Source of the DNA: Oxyruncus cristatus | Taxonomy: Eukaryota; Chordata; Aves; Passeriformes; Cotingidae | Reading direction: 5' to 3' | NCBI GenBank assembly: GCA_013399855.1 | Contig: VXAY01004717.1 | Location: forward strand, 188,950 to 252,949 | DNA: 64,000 bases | In this document: piece after piece, positions 1 through 9,853 of the stretch | How the letters are laid out: each line of letters starts with the position of its first letter | Numbering within the stretch: position 1 is the first letter of the stretch | The notes under the pieces: generated by a model | Told to the model about the DNA's origin: nothing | The model's database searches: none | What the model saw: the letters and a program-made list of their open reading frames with translations, nothing else | Translations under genes and position numbers: made by a program

Positions 1-3000
1 ACTACCCTCCCATGGAGGGGCAACAGGAGCTCTGTCCAAAATCACTCTTCCTATGGGGAGCAATCCTAAGCAAGAGCTTAGCCAGCTGCTGAGGTGTTTC
101 TTTTAGGTGTTTTAGGAACAAAGAGGTGTTTTTCAGCAGCAATGAATCTTTTATATAGTCCACAGCACAGGCGCCTTTAAAACACTTCAAACAAAAATAA
201 AAGCAACAACAAAACCCTCTTTTCTTAGAGCATCCCAAGCAATTTTACAGAGATTAATTATCCTTATTCATTTTTGCCTTTCCATATATTTCAGCTCTCC
301 CACAGAAAACTAATCCACTGGATTTCAAATTATGGCACAATTAGCATGAAATTAATTAGTATCTGACCTATCCCCTAGTTTTCCTCCAGCTGAGACTGCC
401 AGCTTTTAATATAAGCCTAAAGCAAAAGCTGTAAGACTAATACAGCAAATGGGACAAAGGACTTTTAAATTAAAGAGAGTTTAAAAAAAATGCAGTTTAC
501 AGCCATAAGTGTTTCCCTCACAACAACCCCAAAACTCCAGCCCTCAAACAAAGTGTAGGGAAATATTTCATGTCCCCCCAACACACACAGAGTTCATTTG
601 CAAAGCCTGCAGTCATCGCTCCCATGGCCTTTCAAAAGCAGAGCCTATAGTTATCAATTAACAATACCTTTTAGTCCCGTCATGCAAAGTTTCTTTTTCA
701 CATAACCTCTCCAGACACCTGTAAGGATTTTAAGTCTATCACATACATATAATCAGCCCTCCAACTGTATCTTAGCCTTCACAACTTCCTGCATCATTTA
801 TAGACCTCTGCAGTGTCTCTCTTTGCCACTGTACATATTTTCCACATTCCTTCAGGCTCCTCTTCACTATCCAGTACTTAAATTTCTTGCTTTCCTTCCT
901 CTTCAGAAGATTTTGAGCCATCATTAACTGAATGCTCCTTTTTCATAGTTACTTCAATCACAGGCATCCCTGTCTTCCATGTGAAGCCTGTTATTCACAG
1001 ATATCCGGTAACATTTAACTCCTTTGCTTTGCCTGGCTGGAGTGGCACATAGCAGCCTGGCAGGATCACCACCTCCTGTGGGACACAAGCTTCAAAACAG
1101 AAAACAAGACCTGTACTCAAAGAATTAGTCAAAAGGAATTTTCCCTCATGACCTGCAACGTTCATGAGTTGTTACAGCCTTTGTGAAATTTAGGAACAGA
1201 CTAAATTCCTTGGAAGGACAAGAATTCCAGGTGCAAACTCCACTGCCTGTGCACTAGAAAGCAATACAATAGACACAGCTTTATCAGGAGGATTTTACAG
1301 CCCTGGAAGTGAAACATCCAGATGATACCCACATCACAGCAGAAAAACAAACAGCTTGCATAAAGCTTGCAGTAGAAATGGGACTAAAGAAAAAAAAAAA
1401 AAGAACATATTCAGGCACTGCAGGGAAAACAGCGTTTAAAAAATGAAAGGGTACAGAAGATGCATGCAGCATATAGAAGGGCTCTCTGCATGCCCATTTA
1501 GATTCCCTGTGTACAGTACAGAGTACACTTCATTCTCTCATCAGTGGAGACTGCATTCAACATCTAGATCTTGGTCAACAGAGCTGCAATACTGTTTGCC
1601 TTTGAGAACACTACAACTCACTCAGAAACCACAGGAACACAAAACAAAATGAGAGGGAAGAAAAAAAGCATCCTACAAAAACACAGTATATTTTCAATAT
1701 TAGATTTTCATTTTGCAAGTCTTCGGTTCACCTGGACATTTACTAATGCCGTGGTCTGAAAACTCTGGTTTTATAGACTGCATGGACTGTTCCTTTATTC
1801 TGTGGTTGCCAACGTTGGTTTTTTATGTATTAAGGGAGAGCTCTACTTTTTCTTATGAGGTGGCAGCAGCCAGTGCCCCAATCCACAGCACTCCAAACCA
1901 TTCTGTACTTCAGTTAAACAGCCCTAAACCCTCTGCTGCTGCTATTCTTCCTTTTGGCAAGACAGAATCAAAAGAATTTGTTTGTTCCCTTCCAAACTCA
2001 GAGAGATGCCCAGGTGTATTTTGGTCAGAGGAGATAGGAGTGGAGCACAGTCCAGCATCTGGGCTCTGCACCTGCTCAGGTTGCCTCTTACACACACAGA
2101 TGTCATCTGCTGTTCTGGACTAGGTAGGAAAAGAGGGCAAACAGAAGTTCCTGCCCCAAACAGGTATTGCAATCCCACGTGTTGGCACACATATCATGTG
2201 TCAACGCATTTCCACGTTGTTGCCCAGTTCCCAGCAAAAGCAGGTAATTTCAAAGACTTCTTTTAGCAGGATGTCAAAGTGATGAACCAAAATGTGGTGG
2301 CCTTTAGCTTAATTTCTCTTCTCTTAATCCTAAATGCTTCTTTCAGAATGGAACAGTTCATGATAACCTGTATGACACTAACCCTTCACCCCCCAAGAAT
2401 TCACACTATTAATTCTCATAATAAAGCCTATTTAAAATATATTTTTAATCCTCTGAGAAAACCAATTTCATCCTTGAATGTTCCATTGATCTGCAGTAAA
2501 TAAATAGGCATTAGGGAGAAACATTGTTTATTTATTTGCTTGCCACTTAGAATTTAATCCTGGGATTCTAAAGGGATGATTATAAATTTCTCTAACAATC
2601 CCTAGGGTATGTTTTGAATGTAGTCATCTAAGATAGGACTCTTGCACTCCAGGATGCCAGTGCATTACAGCTTAGAAAGATTATAGCCAAACAGCGCTCA
2701 TTTATTATAAAGAGGGATGAGCAGTAATTCCAGGACACACACTGGATGAGATTTCAGCACTATCTCGTTTGTGTACAGTGTGCAATATATCTGGGAGCTT
2801 TCCAAAGTCTCCTTACATACAGCACAGTCTCACCAAGAGAGTTTCTGGCTTGGAACTTGTTGGTAGAGGAAGGAGTTTAGAGCTTCTTCAGTGGAAGAGA
2901 GTTTCTACCACTGGGAAAATCTAAGGTCAGTGATTGCTTCATCCAAACTTTCATTCTTCTTGAAAATGAAAGGATGGGGCTTTTTTGGAAGGCACAGGCT

Positions 3001-3374
3001 GTGCTGGAAGGGACCAGAAAGGTCACTGCAGCCAGTCATATACAACTGGAAGAGTCAAGTCTGCTTGAACATCAGCTCCTACAACCACAGACCGTAAAAC
3101 CTTGCCCTGACTCCAGAAATTAAAAGCCTAAATCTAAAAGATTGAAAGTTATGAAGACCTCATTGTATATCCAGGAGAGCAATGTTAATCACTCTTACAA
3201 TTTAAAGAAAAGATAAAAAAAAAAAAAAGAAAAGAAAACGAAAACAAAAATAGCCAAACAAAAAATTCATTTCTTATTTTCTCCAGCCTTTTCTGGGAAA
3301 GGAAAACATCATCCACTAATCAAAAAACTCTTCATCCAAAGTACATCTAGGATATCATTAGGTCATGGTGTTGG
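1..3374. other. non-coding stretch, no gene recognised
   Basis: This is AT-rich single-copy-like sequence with short A-runs (for example near 482-490, 1389-1402 and 3216-3228). Open frames of up to 136 codons occur (1713-2123, plus), but they overlap one another on both strands and show no recognisable domain, signal peptide or splice context. A line at about 2975-3045 weakly resembles a CR1 3' end ('ctggaagggacc'), too weak to call. I see no RNA gene. Confidence 0.6.
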
Positions 3375-3468
3375 ATAAACTAACTAGACTGAGCCTCTGT
3401 GTGTAGGTTTTCCAAGCCTCTAATCATTCTCCTAATGTCCTTTTCTAAGCCTTTCCTGATCTGTCAGT
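3375..3468 (-). repeat. fragment of an old CR1 non-LTR retrotransposon
   Basis: The plus strand reads 'ctaatcattctcctaatg' followed by a 'ccttttctaagcctttcc' motif. This matches the complement of the widespread CR1 segment 'ctttaatcattcttgttgctcttctctggaccctctcc', which lies downstream of the reverse-transcriptase domain. The match is degenerate, so the copy is old, probably pre-avian. No 3' terminus or target-site duplication is visible. The family call is recognition by eye. Confidence 0.4.
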
Positions 3469-4435
3469 ACAACTCCAGCAAAACTAGGCAGCAAGGAACT
3501 GTAACAAAATGAGGAAAGCCTTCAGCATATTTCCAGCAACGTATTTCTACCGTATTTCCAAGGAGTAGGAAGATACAATTCCGTGGGGAGAAGTGAGAGA
3601 AATGGCTGCACCACAATACAATCTTGCTTAAACGCCTTGGAGACTCCAGATCCCCAGTGCATGTCAACACGCAGCCTGGAAGAGTAGCTGGGCCAGAGCC
3701 CTAGGTTGCACACAGCTGAGCTCAATGCTCAACACAGCGAGGGTGAAGTCTGCTTTGTGTCACTGCAGAAAATTAGGCTGATATCTAACAGATGACATTT
3801 GCCAGTAAAAATGATTGTTCTCATTGTGTTTGTCTTCTGGGAGACATTCCACGTCTGACACGCATCCACAATCCAAGCAGGTACTGAGTGTAACCTTGCT
3901 GTAGATGGCTTCCAACCTGCTACACAGGTCCTTCCAGGATACAAAGTCTCAGGATAGTCTTTTTCATTTAATTTATCAATCTCCTTCATGCTTCATGCTT
4001 TAATTAATATTAATTAAAGACTAATCACATTCATTGCAGCCAGGTGCTGAATAAATTTCTCATTTGTCTTTGCAGTGCGGAGCACCATGGGCCCTGGCCA
4101 TGTAGAGAGAAAGGCAGGAATGGAGACCACCTCTCTTCCTGCCTCGTGCTATCTCTAGGCTCCTATTGCTCACTTTGAAGCACACCTTTGGTGCTTAGAG
4201 TTACAGGCTACTCCCCACTGCATAAGGAGTTCTGTGAACACAGGACACTGAGGTCGTCTCTGCCTCAAAAATACCTGTTACACCCTGCCACGAAAGCAAA
4301 ATGCAGACACCTTTTCTGCAACACCACTGTTGTTTCCCTTCTTCGTTATGGAGACTCTGCACTGCCAATGCTGATGCAGCAACATAACGCTCGCCATGTA
4401 AACCAGCTGGTGTTACTACTTTTGGCTAAATCTGG
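3469..4435. other. non-coding stretch with a TAATTA palindrome
   Basis: Nothing coding is recognised. The only structured signal is the 22-bp palindrome listed separately, immediately preceded by a tandem 'ttcatgc' pair. The open frame on the plus strand at 4188-4604 (138 codons) runs across the MIR-like repeat at 4436-4512 and has no recognisable domain, so it is not called as a gene. Confidence 0.55.
3998..4019. other. perfect 22-bp AT palindrome with two homeodomain cores
   Basis: The sequence from 3998 to 4019 equals its own reverse complement over all 22 bases, with no loop. It holds two TAATTA cores around a central AATATT. TAATTA is the classic core bound by many homeodomain proteins, and symmetric pairs can bind dimers. 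Binding here is inference; the palindrome itself is directly visible. It could equally be a chance product of AT-rich sequence. Confidence 0.6.
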
Positions 4436-4512
4436 GGGCACTGAAGAGCAGAAAGGTCAACTACTTGCCCCAAAACACAGTGAATATGTATGTGGAAATA
4501 GAGTCCTCCTCT
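4436..4512 (-). repeat. probable MIR SINE remnant
   Basis: The plus strand reads 'actgaagagcagaaaggtca', then 'ctacttgcccc', then 'cacagtgaatatgtatgtgg'. This follows the complement of the MIR core (actgaggcacagagaggtta / acttgcccaaggtcacacag / ctagtaagtgg). MIR is an ancient tRNA-derived SINE shared by amniotes and is present in birds as a few old, diverged copies. The tRNA-like head is not recognisable here. The call is by eye and a short LINE/SINE look-alike is possible. Confidence 0.5.
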
Positions 4513-5634
4513 GGAGAGACCTGCATGGTATCATCACTACACGGTCAAAATTGGTCAAACTGAGGATTTCATCACTGACAACAGATTGCACACAGGAATT
4601 GTAGGAAACAAGGGCTCAGTTTTGTTTAGTTCATTTGCAAACCAGAATTTGGAGAATAAATTCCCGTTCCTACATTAACAGAGACTTGGTTAACACTACG
4701 AATCACATGGTGTGAAGTGCAAAACTCCTGTCTCTTCTAGATCCTGTTTAAGTCGGGCACAAAGAGTTTAGCCAGGCAGATCATGCACACAACAATCACT
4801 TGAAGCCTATGAGAAAACCCTCCAAGGGCTCATCTTGCTTCTTGAAGAGCCAACACACAGAGGAGTTCCCCGCGATGCCTTTCATGATCTCTATTGTTCA
4901 CAGGGTTCTGAAGTAATGAATAGCCTTTATTTTTCCAAGTTTCAGTCACAGAATGCGCATGCTAGCATTAAAAGGAAAACAAAAGTGCAGAAATGCCAAG
5001 ATACTATGTAACACACAGCCCTTCATCACTTGCATTGATGCACAGTGCTACAAATTTTATCTAATCAACTGACATTTTAAGTAGTGGAGAATTTAACAAG
5101 AATAACAATGTGGTGACAATTTAGTCTTTCTTCCCCCTCCATAAAAACACTGTCTTCTGTTTGGTCTAGATTTAGGTCAAGACATTTCACTAATTTGCTA
5201 GTCATTAAAAAGATATTTTTATACCCAGCCTGTAATATTATACTCTTCAGTGATTATGATAGTTCCCAACAGAATTCCAGACTTGAAAATGAAGGCTGGG
5301 AAGCTGAGCTGCAATTATGATACTTTAAATAATTCCACAAAAGTAGAACCACTGTTAAATAATTTATAGTCTTTGATCTTGTCACAGATCTACTGAAATC
5401 TTCACATCACTCAAGCTAAATATTTTCAAACAGAAATGGGATAGGTTACTTCCCTCCCCCCCCTTCTGTCACCGCAGGAGCCGAGGAAAATAATGGTGCC
5501 AGGGGCCAAATTCTTCATTACTTTGGCATGAGCTCCTTCTTGCTTGAAAATTTTTCCTCTGGGGTTTAAATACAATCAGAGATAAGTCTTTCATCACAGC
5601 ACCTTAAAGGGTTAAGATATTAGTGGTTATTTTT
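4513..5634. other. non-coding stretch, no gene recognised
   Basis: AT-rich sequence with no identifiable gene. At 5498-5530 the wording 'ggggccaaattcttcatt' is reminiscent of an ancient amniote interspersed repeat, but it is too short to assign. Confidence 0.55.
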
Positions 5635-5760
5635 GAATCACAGAATCATTAATGTTGGAAAAGACCTTTAAGATCCTCAAGCCCAACCATCAACCTACCA
5701 CCATTTTCACCCTTAAACCATGTCCTCAAAACAATTGCTCTCCAAAGTAACACTATTACC
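5635..5760 (-). mobile_element. 5'-truncated CR1 retrotransposon, 3' end only
   Basis: The complement of a CR1 3' end is plain: 'aatcacagaatcattaatg', then 'ttggaaaagacctttaagat' and 'caagcccaaccatcaacc'. CR1 is the dominant avian non-LTR LINE and inserts mostly as 5'-truncated copies ending in short ATTCTATG-like repeats. Only about 120 bp are recognisable. The remainder to about 5815, where another CR1 begins, is not clearly CR1. The subfamily differs from the next copy, so these are separate insertions. Confidence 0.85.
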
Positions 5761-5815
5761 GATATTTTACAAACCAGAAAATGTTATCTTTTGAATCTGC
5801 ACTTTACACAGCTAC

Positions 5816-6245
5816 AGAATCATAGAATATCCCAAGTTGGAATGGACTGACAAGGATAATCGAAATCCCACTCCTGGCCCTGCACTGAACAGCCCCAAGA
5901 ATCACACCATTTGCCTGAAAATTGTTGTCCAAATGCTTCTCAGTCTTGGTGTTGTGACCACTTGGCTGGGGAGCCTGTTCCAGTGCACTAACACCCTCTG
6001 ATTAAAGAACCTTTTCCCAATCTCCAACCTAAACCTCCCCTGTGACTCAGCTTCAGGCCATTCCCTCGGTTCTTGTCACAGATCACCTGATAGAGGAGAT
6101 CAATGCCTGCTCCTCTGCTTCCCCTCATGAGGAAGTTGTAACTGCAATGACGTCTCCCCTCAGTCTCCTCTTCTCCAGGCTGAACAAACCAAGTGATCTC
6201 AGCTGCTCATCATATGGCTTCTCCTCTAGACCCATCCCCACGCAG
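5816..6245 (-). mobile_element. CR1 retrotransposon, 3' ~430 bp
   Basis: It starts at its 3' terminus with 'cagaatcatagaatatcc' and 'aagttggaatgga', and continues without a break through 'ggggagcctgttccagtg', 'tcaggccattccctcggt' and 'ctcctcttctccaggctgaa'. All of these are complements of the CR1 3' UTR and the end of ORF2. The 'gaatatcc..agttgg' tail type matches the tail of the SINE at 9724-9853, so this CR1 class is a plausible source of that tail. It is 5'-truncated near 6245, and the ORF2 remnant is not intact. Confidence 0.92.
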
Positions 6246-6565
6246 GCCAGCAGAAACGAGAGAAGCTCTACACAGGACACCAGTGCTCACAAAACTTTGT
6301 GGGTCTATGCCAGAAAGGCAAGGGAGCCCTTGCACAAGAGGTTCAGCCACACTGCCAAACCTCAGCAGATGCCATCAGGCCTAGAGAGACACTGAACTTG
6401 GCCAATTTCCTCAAGTAAGTGTCAAGTCCTAAAGGCTGGTTACCAGGAAAAATGAAGACTGTGCTGAACTGCCTGGTTAAAAACAAAACAGAAACAACCC
6501 TCTGTAATCTGTGCTCTGATCAGTCATAACCCACCTTAAATGTGGTCCTTAATGGGGTCCTCAGC
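6246..6565. other. spacer between two oppositely oriented CR1 copies
   Basis: About 320 bp with no gene. An open plus-strand frame at 6042-6395 covers its left part, but that frame begins inside the antisense CR1 and is a shadow of it. Confidence 0.5.
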
Positions 6566-6945
6566 AGAAGAAAGATGTGGACCTGCTGGATCAAGTCAAA
6601 AGAAGACCATGAAGGTGATCAGAGGATCACCTTTGGAGACGGGCTGAGAGAGTTGGGGTTGTTCAGCCTGGAGAAGAGAAGGCTCCAGGCAGACTTTATT
6701 GAGGCCTTCCAGTCCCTTAAGGGGGCTTATCAAAAGGAGGGAGAGGAACCTTTTGTATGGCAGATAGTGACAGAACAAGGGGTAGTGATTTTAAACTGAA
6801 AGAGGGCAGGTTTAGATTAGATTCTAGGAAGAAATTCTTTGCTCAGAGGGTGGTGAAGCAGTGGAACAGGTTGCCCAGAGAGGTTGTGGGAGCTCCATTC
6901 CTGAAAGTGTTCAAGACCAGGTTGGATGGGAACCTGATCTAGTGG
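6566..6945 (+). pseudogene. CR1 ORF2 (RT polyprotein) C-terminal remnant, frameshifted
   Basis: Two overlapping frames together carry the C-terminus of CR1 ORF2, downstream of the reverse-transcriptase catalytic core. The first (frame 2) reads '[18 protein letters not shown]', then '[16 protein letters not shown]'. The second (frame 1, from about 6757) reads '[20 protein letters not shown]', then '[14 protein letters not shown]', to a stop near 6942. Family copies encode this as one frame, so an indel between about 6757 and 6790 broke it. The copy cannot encode an active enzyme because the endonuclease and RT core are absent. Confidence 0.9.
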
Positions 6946-7024
6946 GTGGCATCCTTGTCCATGGCAGGGGGGTTGGAACTACATGGTCTCTAAGGTCTCT
7001 TCCAACACAAACTATTCTATGATA
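6566..7024 (+). mobile_element. CR1 retrotransposon, 3' ~460 bp, plus strand
   Basis: The sense strand shows 'ttgttcagcctggagaagag', 'ggtggtgaagcagtggaaca' and 'ggttgcccagagaggttgtg'. It then has the 3' UTR words 'catggcaggggggttggaac' and 'ggtctcttccaacacaaact', and ends in 'attctatgata'. This is the complete 3' end of an avian CR1, 5'-truncated near 6566. It lies tail-out next to two antisense CR1 pieces, so the region took at least three independent insertions. Target-site duplications are not obvious. Confidence 0.95.
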
Positions 7025-7677
7025 CCCTATGTCCTGCTAGTCAGGGATATGGACTATTTACAGCTACTATCAAGAGCACCAGCCAGATAACCTCCTCACT
7101 AGTGACAACTGGACTTCCAGTTAAAGACACCTTATAAAGTCAAATTCAGAAGCACTGGTGTAAATTAAACACTTGGGCACAGGATCAAGCTATGCTGTTG
7201 GCAAAAAAGTTGCCTCTAATTAGCTGAGCCCAGTAGCTAAGAAAAGACAAGATAACATATCTTAAATGCCTTTTGCTGGAGGCAAAACTTAGGCTGCATC
7301 TTGTTGCAGCCCAGGATGTCTACGTGCATGTGTACATACAATTACAGCAGCTCCGCTGACTGATAACTTGTTAAATTGACATAACTTGACTGTCAGGGTC
7401 CTAAGACTAATGAAACATGTAAAGTATGGCAGAAGTAAACAGCAGCTTTCCAGGAAACACTTAATTTGCATTCTAATTAATGCAATGTGGGGCAGAAGTC
7501 ATAAATAAAGGATTCAATCACAGCTCACTGTATAATAGGCAGACTGGTTTTACACACCTGATATGACAGGCAAGTACTAATGTGGGGCTATGGAAGATGC
7601 CAGACCTAAACAAGCTCCTCATATCTGCTAGAGACAAAGAGGTGCAGCACCACCAAATTAAAAAAAAAAAACCACAA
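7025..7677. other. non-coding stretch, no gene recognised
   Basis: Ordinary AT-rich sequence with an A-run at about 7660-7671 immediately before the duplicated block. No coding or RNA feature is visible. Confidence 0.5.
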
Positions 7678-8113
7678 CATTTCATGCTGCAATTTGTCTT
7701 TTAAAAGTTTCCCTCCCTAGGAATAAATCATTTTTTTCTTTTTTTTTTTTTTTCTTTTAGAAGGTGACAAGTGTAAAGAAAATTTCATCTGGAGGAGTCC
7801 TTGGAGGTGTGACAAGCAGGATTTGAACACCTCACCTTCAGGATTGTTACCACTGCTGATGAGTACAGCTCATACCCTGAATGCCCTGGTAAAGGTTTCT
7901 CACTTTTCAAACACTTTGTAGAAGTCTGCCCAGAACAGCTGCCACTACCAAGGAACTCTGTGCACGCCCCCTGAAATGGGTGAGCACCAGATCTGAATCT
8001 TGCTATTATATTTGTCAGTCCTGTCACACAAAGCATATTGCTGCAATAGGCGTTTTTATTATTATTTTTGATTAGGCAGAATTTGAGGATGGATTCCTGC
8101 TTTGCTTTCGACT
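7678..8113. repeat. direct duplication, copy A (~436 bp)
   Basis: The block begins with 'catttcat', contains a T-rich run (about 7731-7760), and ends at 'ctttgctttcgact' immediately before a single N. The same block follows directly at 8115-8549. The copies differ at only a few places: one base in the C-run near 7711, 'acactttgta' versus 'acagcttgta', 'cactaccaagg' versus 'caccaccaagg', and a diverged first ~25 bp. The content is not coding. A minus-strand frame through it includes the N and is repeated in copy B, with no recognisable domain. Confidence 0.95.
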
Positions 8114-8114
8114 N
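8114..8114. other. single unknown base at the duplication junction
   Basis: The N sits exactly between the two copies of the ~436-bp block. A one-base placeholder at such a junction is typical of two contigs or haplotype versions joined without merging their overlap. This is inference from position. Confidence 0.9.
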
Positions 8115-8549
8115 CATTTCATCTTCAATTTTGTTTTTAAAAGTTTCCCCCCCTAGGAATAAATCATTTTTTTCTTTTTTTTTTTTTTTCTTTTAGAAGG
8201 TGACAAGTGTAAAGAAAATTTCATCTGGAGGAGTCCTTGGAGGTGTGACAAGCAGGATTTGAACACCTCACCTTCAGGATTGTTACCACTGCTGATGAGT
8301 ACAGCTCATACCCTGAATGCCCTGGTAAAGGTTTCTCACTTTTCAAACAGCTTGTAGAAGTCTGCCCAGAACAGCTGCCACCACCAAGGAACTCTGTGCA
8401 CGCCCCCTGAAATGGGTGAGCACCAGATCTGAATCTTGCTATTATATTTGTCAGTCCTGTCACACAAAGCATATTGCTGCAATAGGCGTTTTTATTATTA
8501 TTTTTGATTAGGCAGAATTTGAGGATGGATTCCTGCTTTGCTTTCGACT
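8115..8549. repeat. direct duplication, copy B (~435 bp)
   Basis: Second copy of the block at 7678-8113, ending at 'ctttcgact' and running into unique sequence ('atagccttactctatc'). A real tandem duplication of this size with so few differences would be very recent. With the N at the joint, false duplication of one locus from two alleles is more likely. Confidence 0.95.
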
Positions 8550-9723
8550 ATAGCCTTACTCTATCACCACTATGGTGTTCCAGCCATTCCCTCCTAGGGA
8601 CCATATTACACAGTTAATGCTGAGTGGGGAACTCTGAACACAGTGGGACAATGGGACAGCAGAAAAGGAGGCTGGCTGCATTCAGCCACAATAAATAAAT
8701 CTACATAAAACCATTCAGAAATTCAATTTTGATGTTCTTTATGTGTGGGATAGTACATGTGGTTGACATTAACTTTGAGAATACTTTAGTAAGTGCTCTG
8801 TTGTATTTATCAAATGCAATGAATTCAAGAAAAGAACAAGAAATTAAGTTACTTGCTTTCTAATTACAAATAAACAAAATTATTTTAAATATCCAGCTTT
8901 TCTTCCCTGGTGAAACTACAGTAGAAAAAGTAGCCTATGTAAGTGACAGAAGGTTATTGCAAACCAAGCTGATGAAATGAAAGGGGACAGTAAATATCAG
9001 CACCATAATAAAAGTAAAGTCCCTTATTGCTTTTAAACTGCTTCTCCTCACTTGTTTCACATTTCCCTGCCACTCTGCCACAAGCAGCAAGTCTTTCCAT
9101 GGAACCCTCTGAGCTCATTCATTTTGGTGAAAAATACTTCCTTAGTGGCTATTTGGTTTTTTGCAACCATAGTGATAAAATATGTTACTGGCAGAAGTCT
9201 CAGGATTATAAATAGGTATCGGTCTTTGTTTCATTTCAGTAAGCCAGGACAAAGTCACTGAGGTTTCCATACACATCACTTTCATCAGGAGCAATGTACA
9301 ACTGAAAACACATCAGGCCTTTTATTTGTGCTTATTTTTATTTGTTTATGAATTTGTGTAATCAGAAGGCTGGAAGCTTTGGGGGTATACAGCAAAGGTC
9401 CCAGGGAAAAAACACCAATGACTGGGAAAGGGGCAAAGTCGCTCACACCAGGACAGTAACTACCAATCTGTCAGGAAAGTATTTTGTTTTGAGATTTTTT
9501 GCTTGTTTCCATTTTTGTTAAATTAAGATGTTCTGCTTTAGTAAATATCCATCTAACTCCAAGTGCTAGTCAACACTATGCTTGAAGAAAGCCTAGTCTG
9601 AAAACTTAATACGTTATTCCAGAATGCCGTAACCTAACAGACAGTAACTTGCTGCCTAAGTGCTCAGGGTCCCTCACTGAAGCCATGAGAGACCAGAGCT
9701 GACATTTCTAATACACACACAGA
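8550..9723. other. non-coding stretch, no gene recognised
   Basis: AT-rich unique-looking sequence. No repeat family, RNA gene or coding frame is recognised. Confidence 0.5.
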
Positions 9724-9853
9724 CTATTCTGAGTTGGAAGGGACCCATAAGTCTCATTCCGTCCAACTCTTAAGTGAATGGCCCATACAGGGATCAAGCC
9801 CATGACCTTGGTCTTAATAGCACCATACTCTAACCAACTGAGCTAATATTTCA
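9724..9853 (-). mobile_element. tRNA-Ile-headed, CR1-tailed SINE (TguSINE1-like)
   Basis: Read on the minus strand, the element opens with a tRNA-like head. An intact A box 'TAGCTCAGTTGG' lies at 9834-9845. It is followed by 'ttagagtatggtgctatta', which resembles the D-loop to anticodon region of tRNA-Ile, and by a B box 'GGCTTGATCC' at 9791-9800. A ~20-bp linker leads to a tail 'tgggtcccttccaactcaga' ending in 'atagtct', which is a CR1 3' tail. A tRNA-Ile head fused to a CR1 tail is the design described for passerine TguSINE1; the head supplies the pol III promoter and the tail recruits CR1 reverse transcriptase. The subfamily name is from memory, while the composite structure is visible. 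The copy is diverged and presumably inactive. Confidence 0.85.

Noticed and set aside
1713..2123. 136-codon plus-strand frame
   Set aside because: It overlaps several frames on both strands and has no family resemblance. Consistent with chance.
2975..3045. CR1-like 'ctggaagggaccagaaaggt'
   Set aside because: Only a short resemblance, with no flanking CR1 sequence, so not called.
4188..4604. 138-codon plus-strand frame
   Set aside because: It runs through a MIR-like repeat, has no recognisable domain and no supporting splice context.
7800..7900. B-box-like 'ttcaaatcctg' on the minus strand of the duplicated block (also in copy B)
   Set aside because: No matching A box at the right spacing and no cloverleaf. 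Not enough to call a tRNA or SINE.
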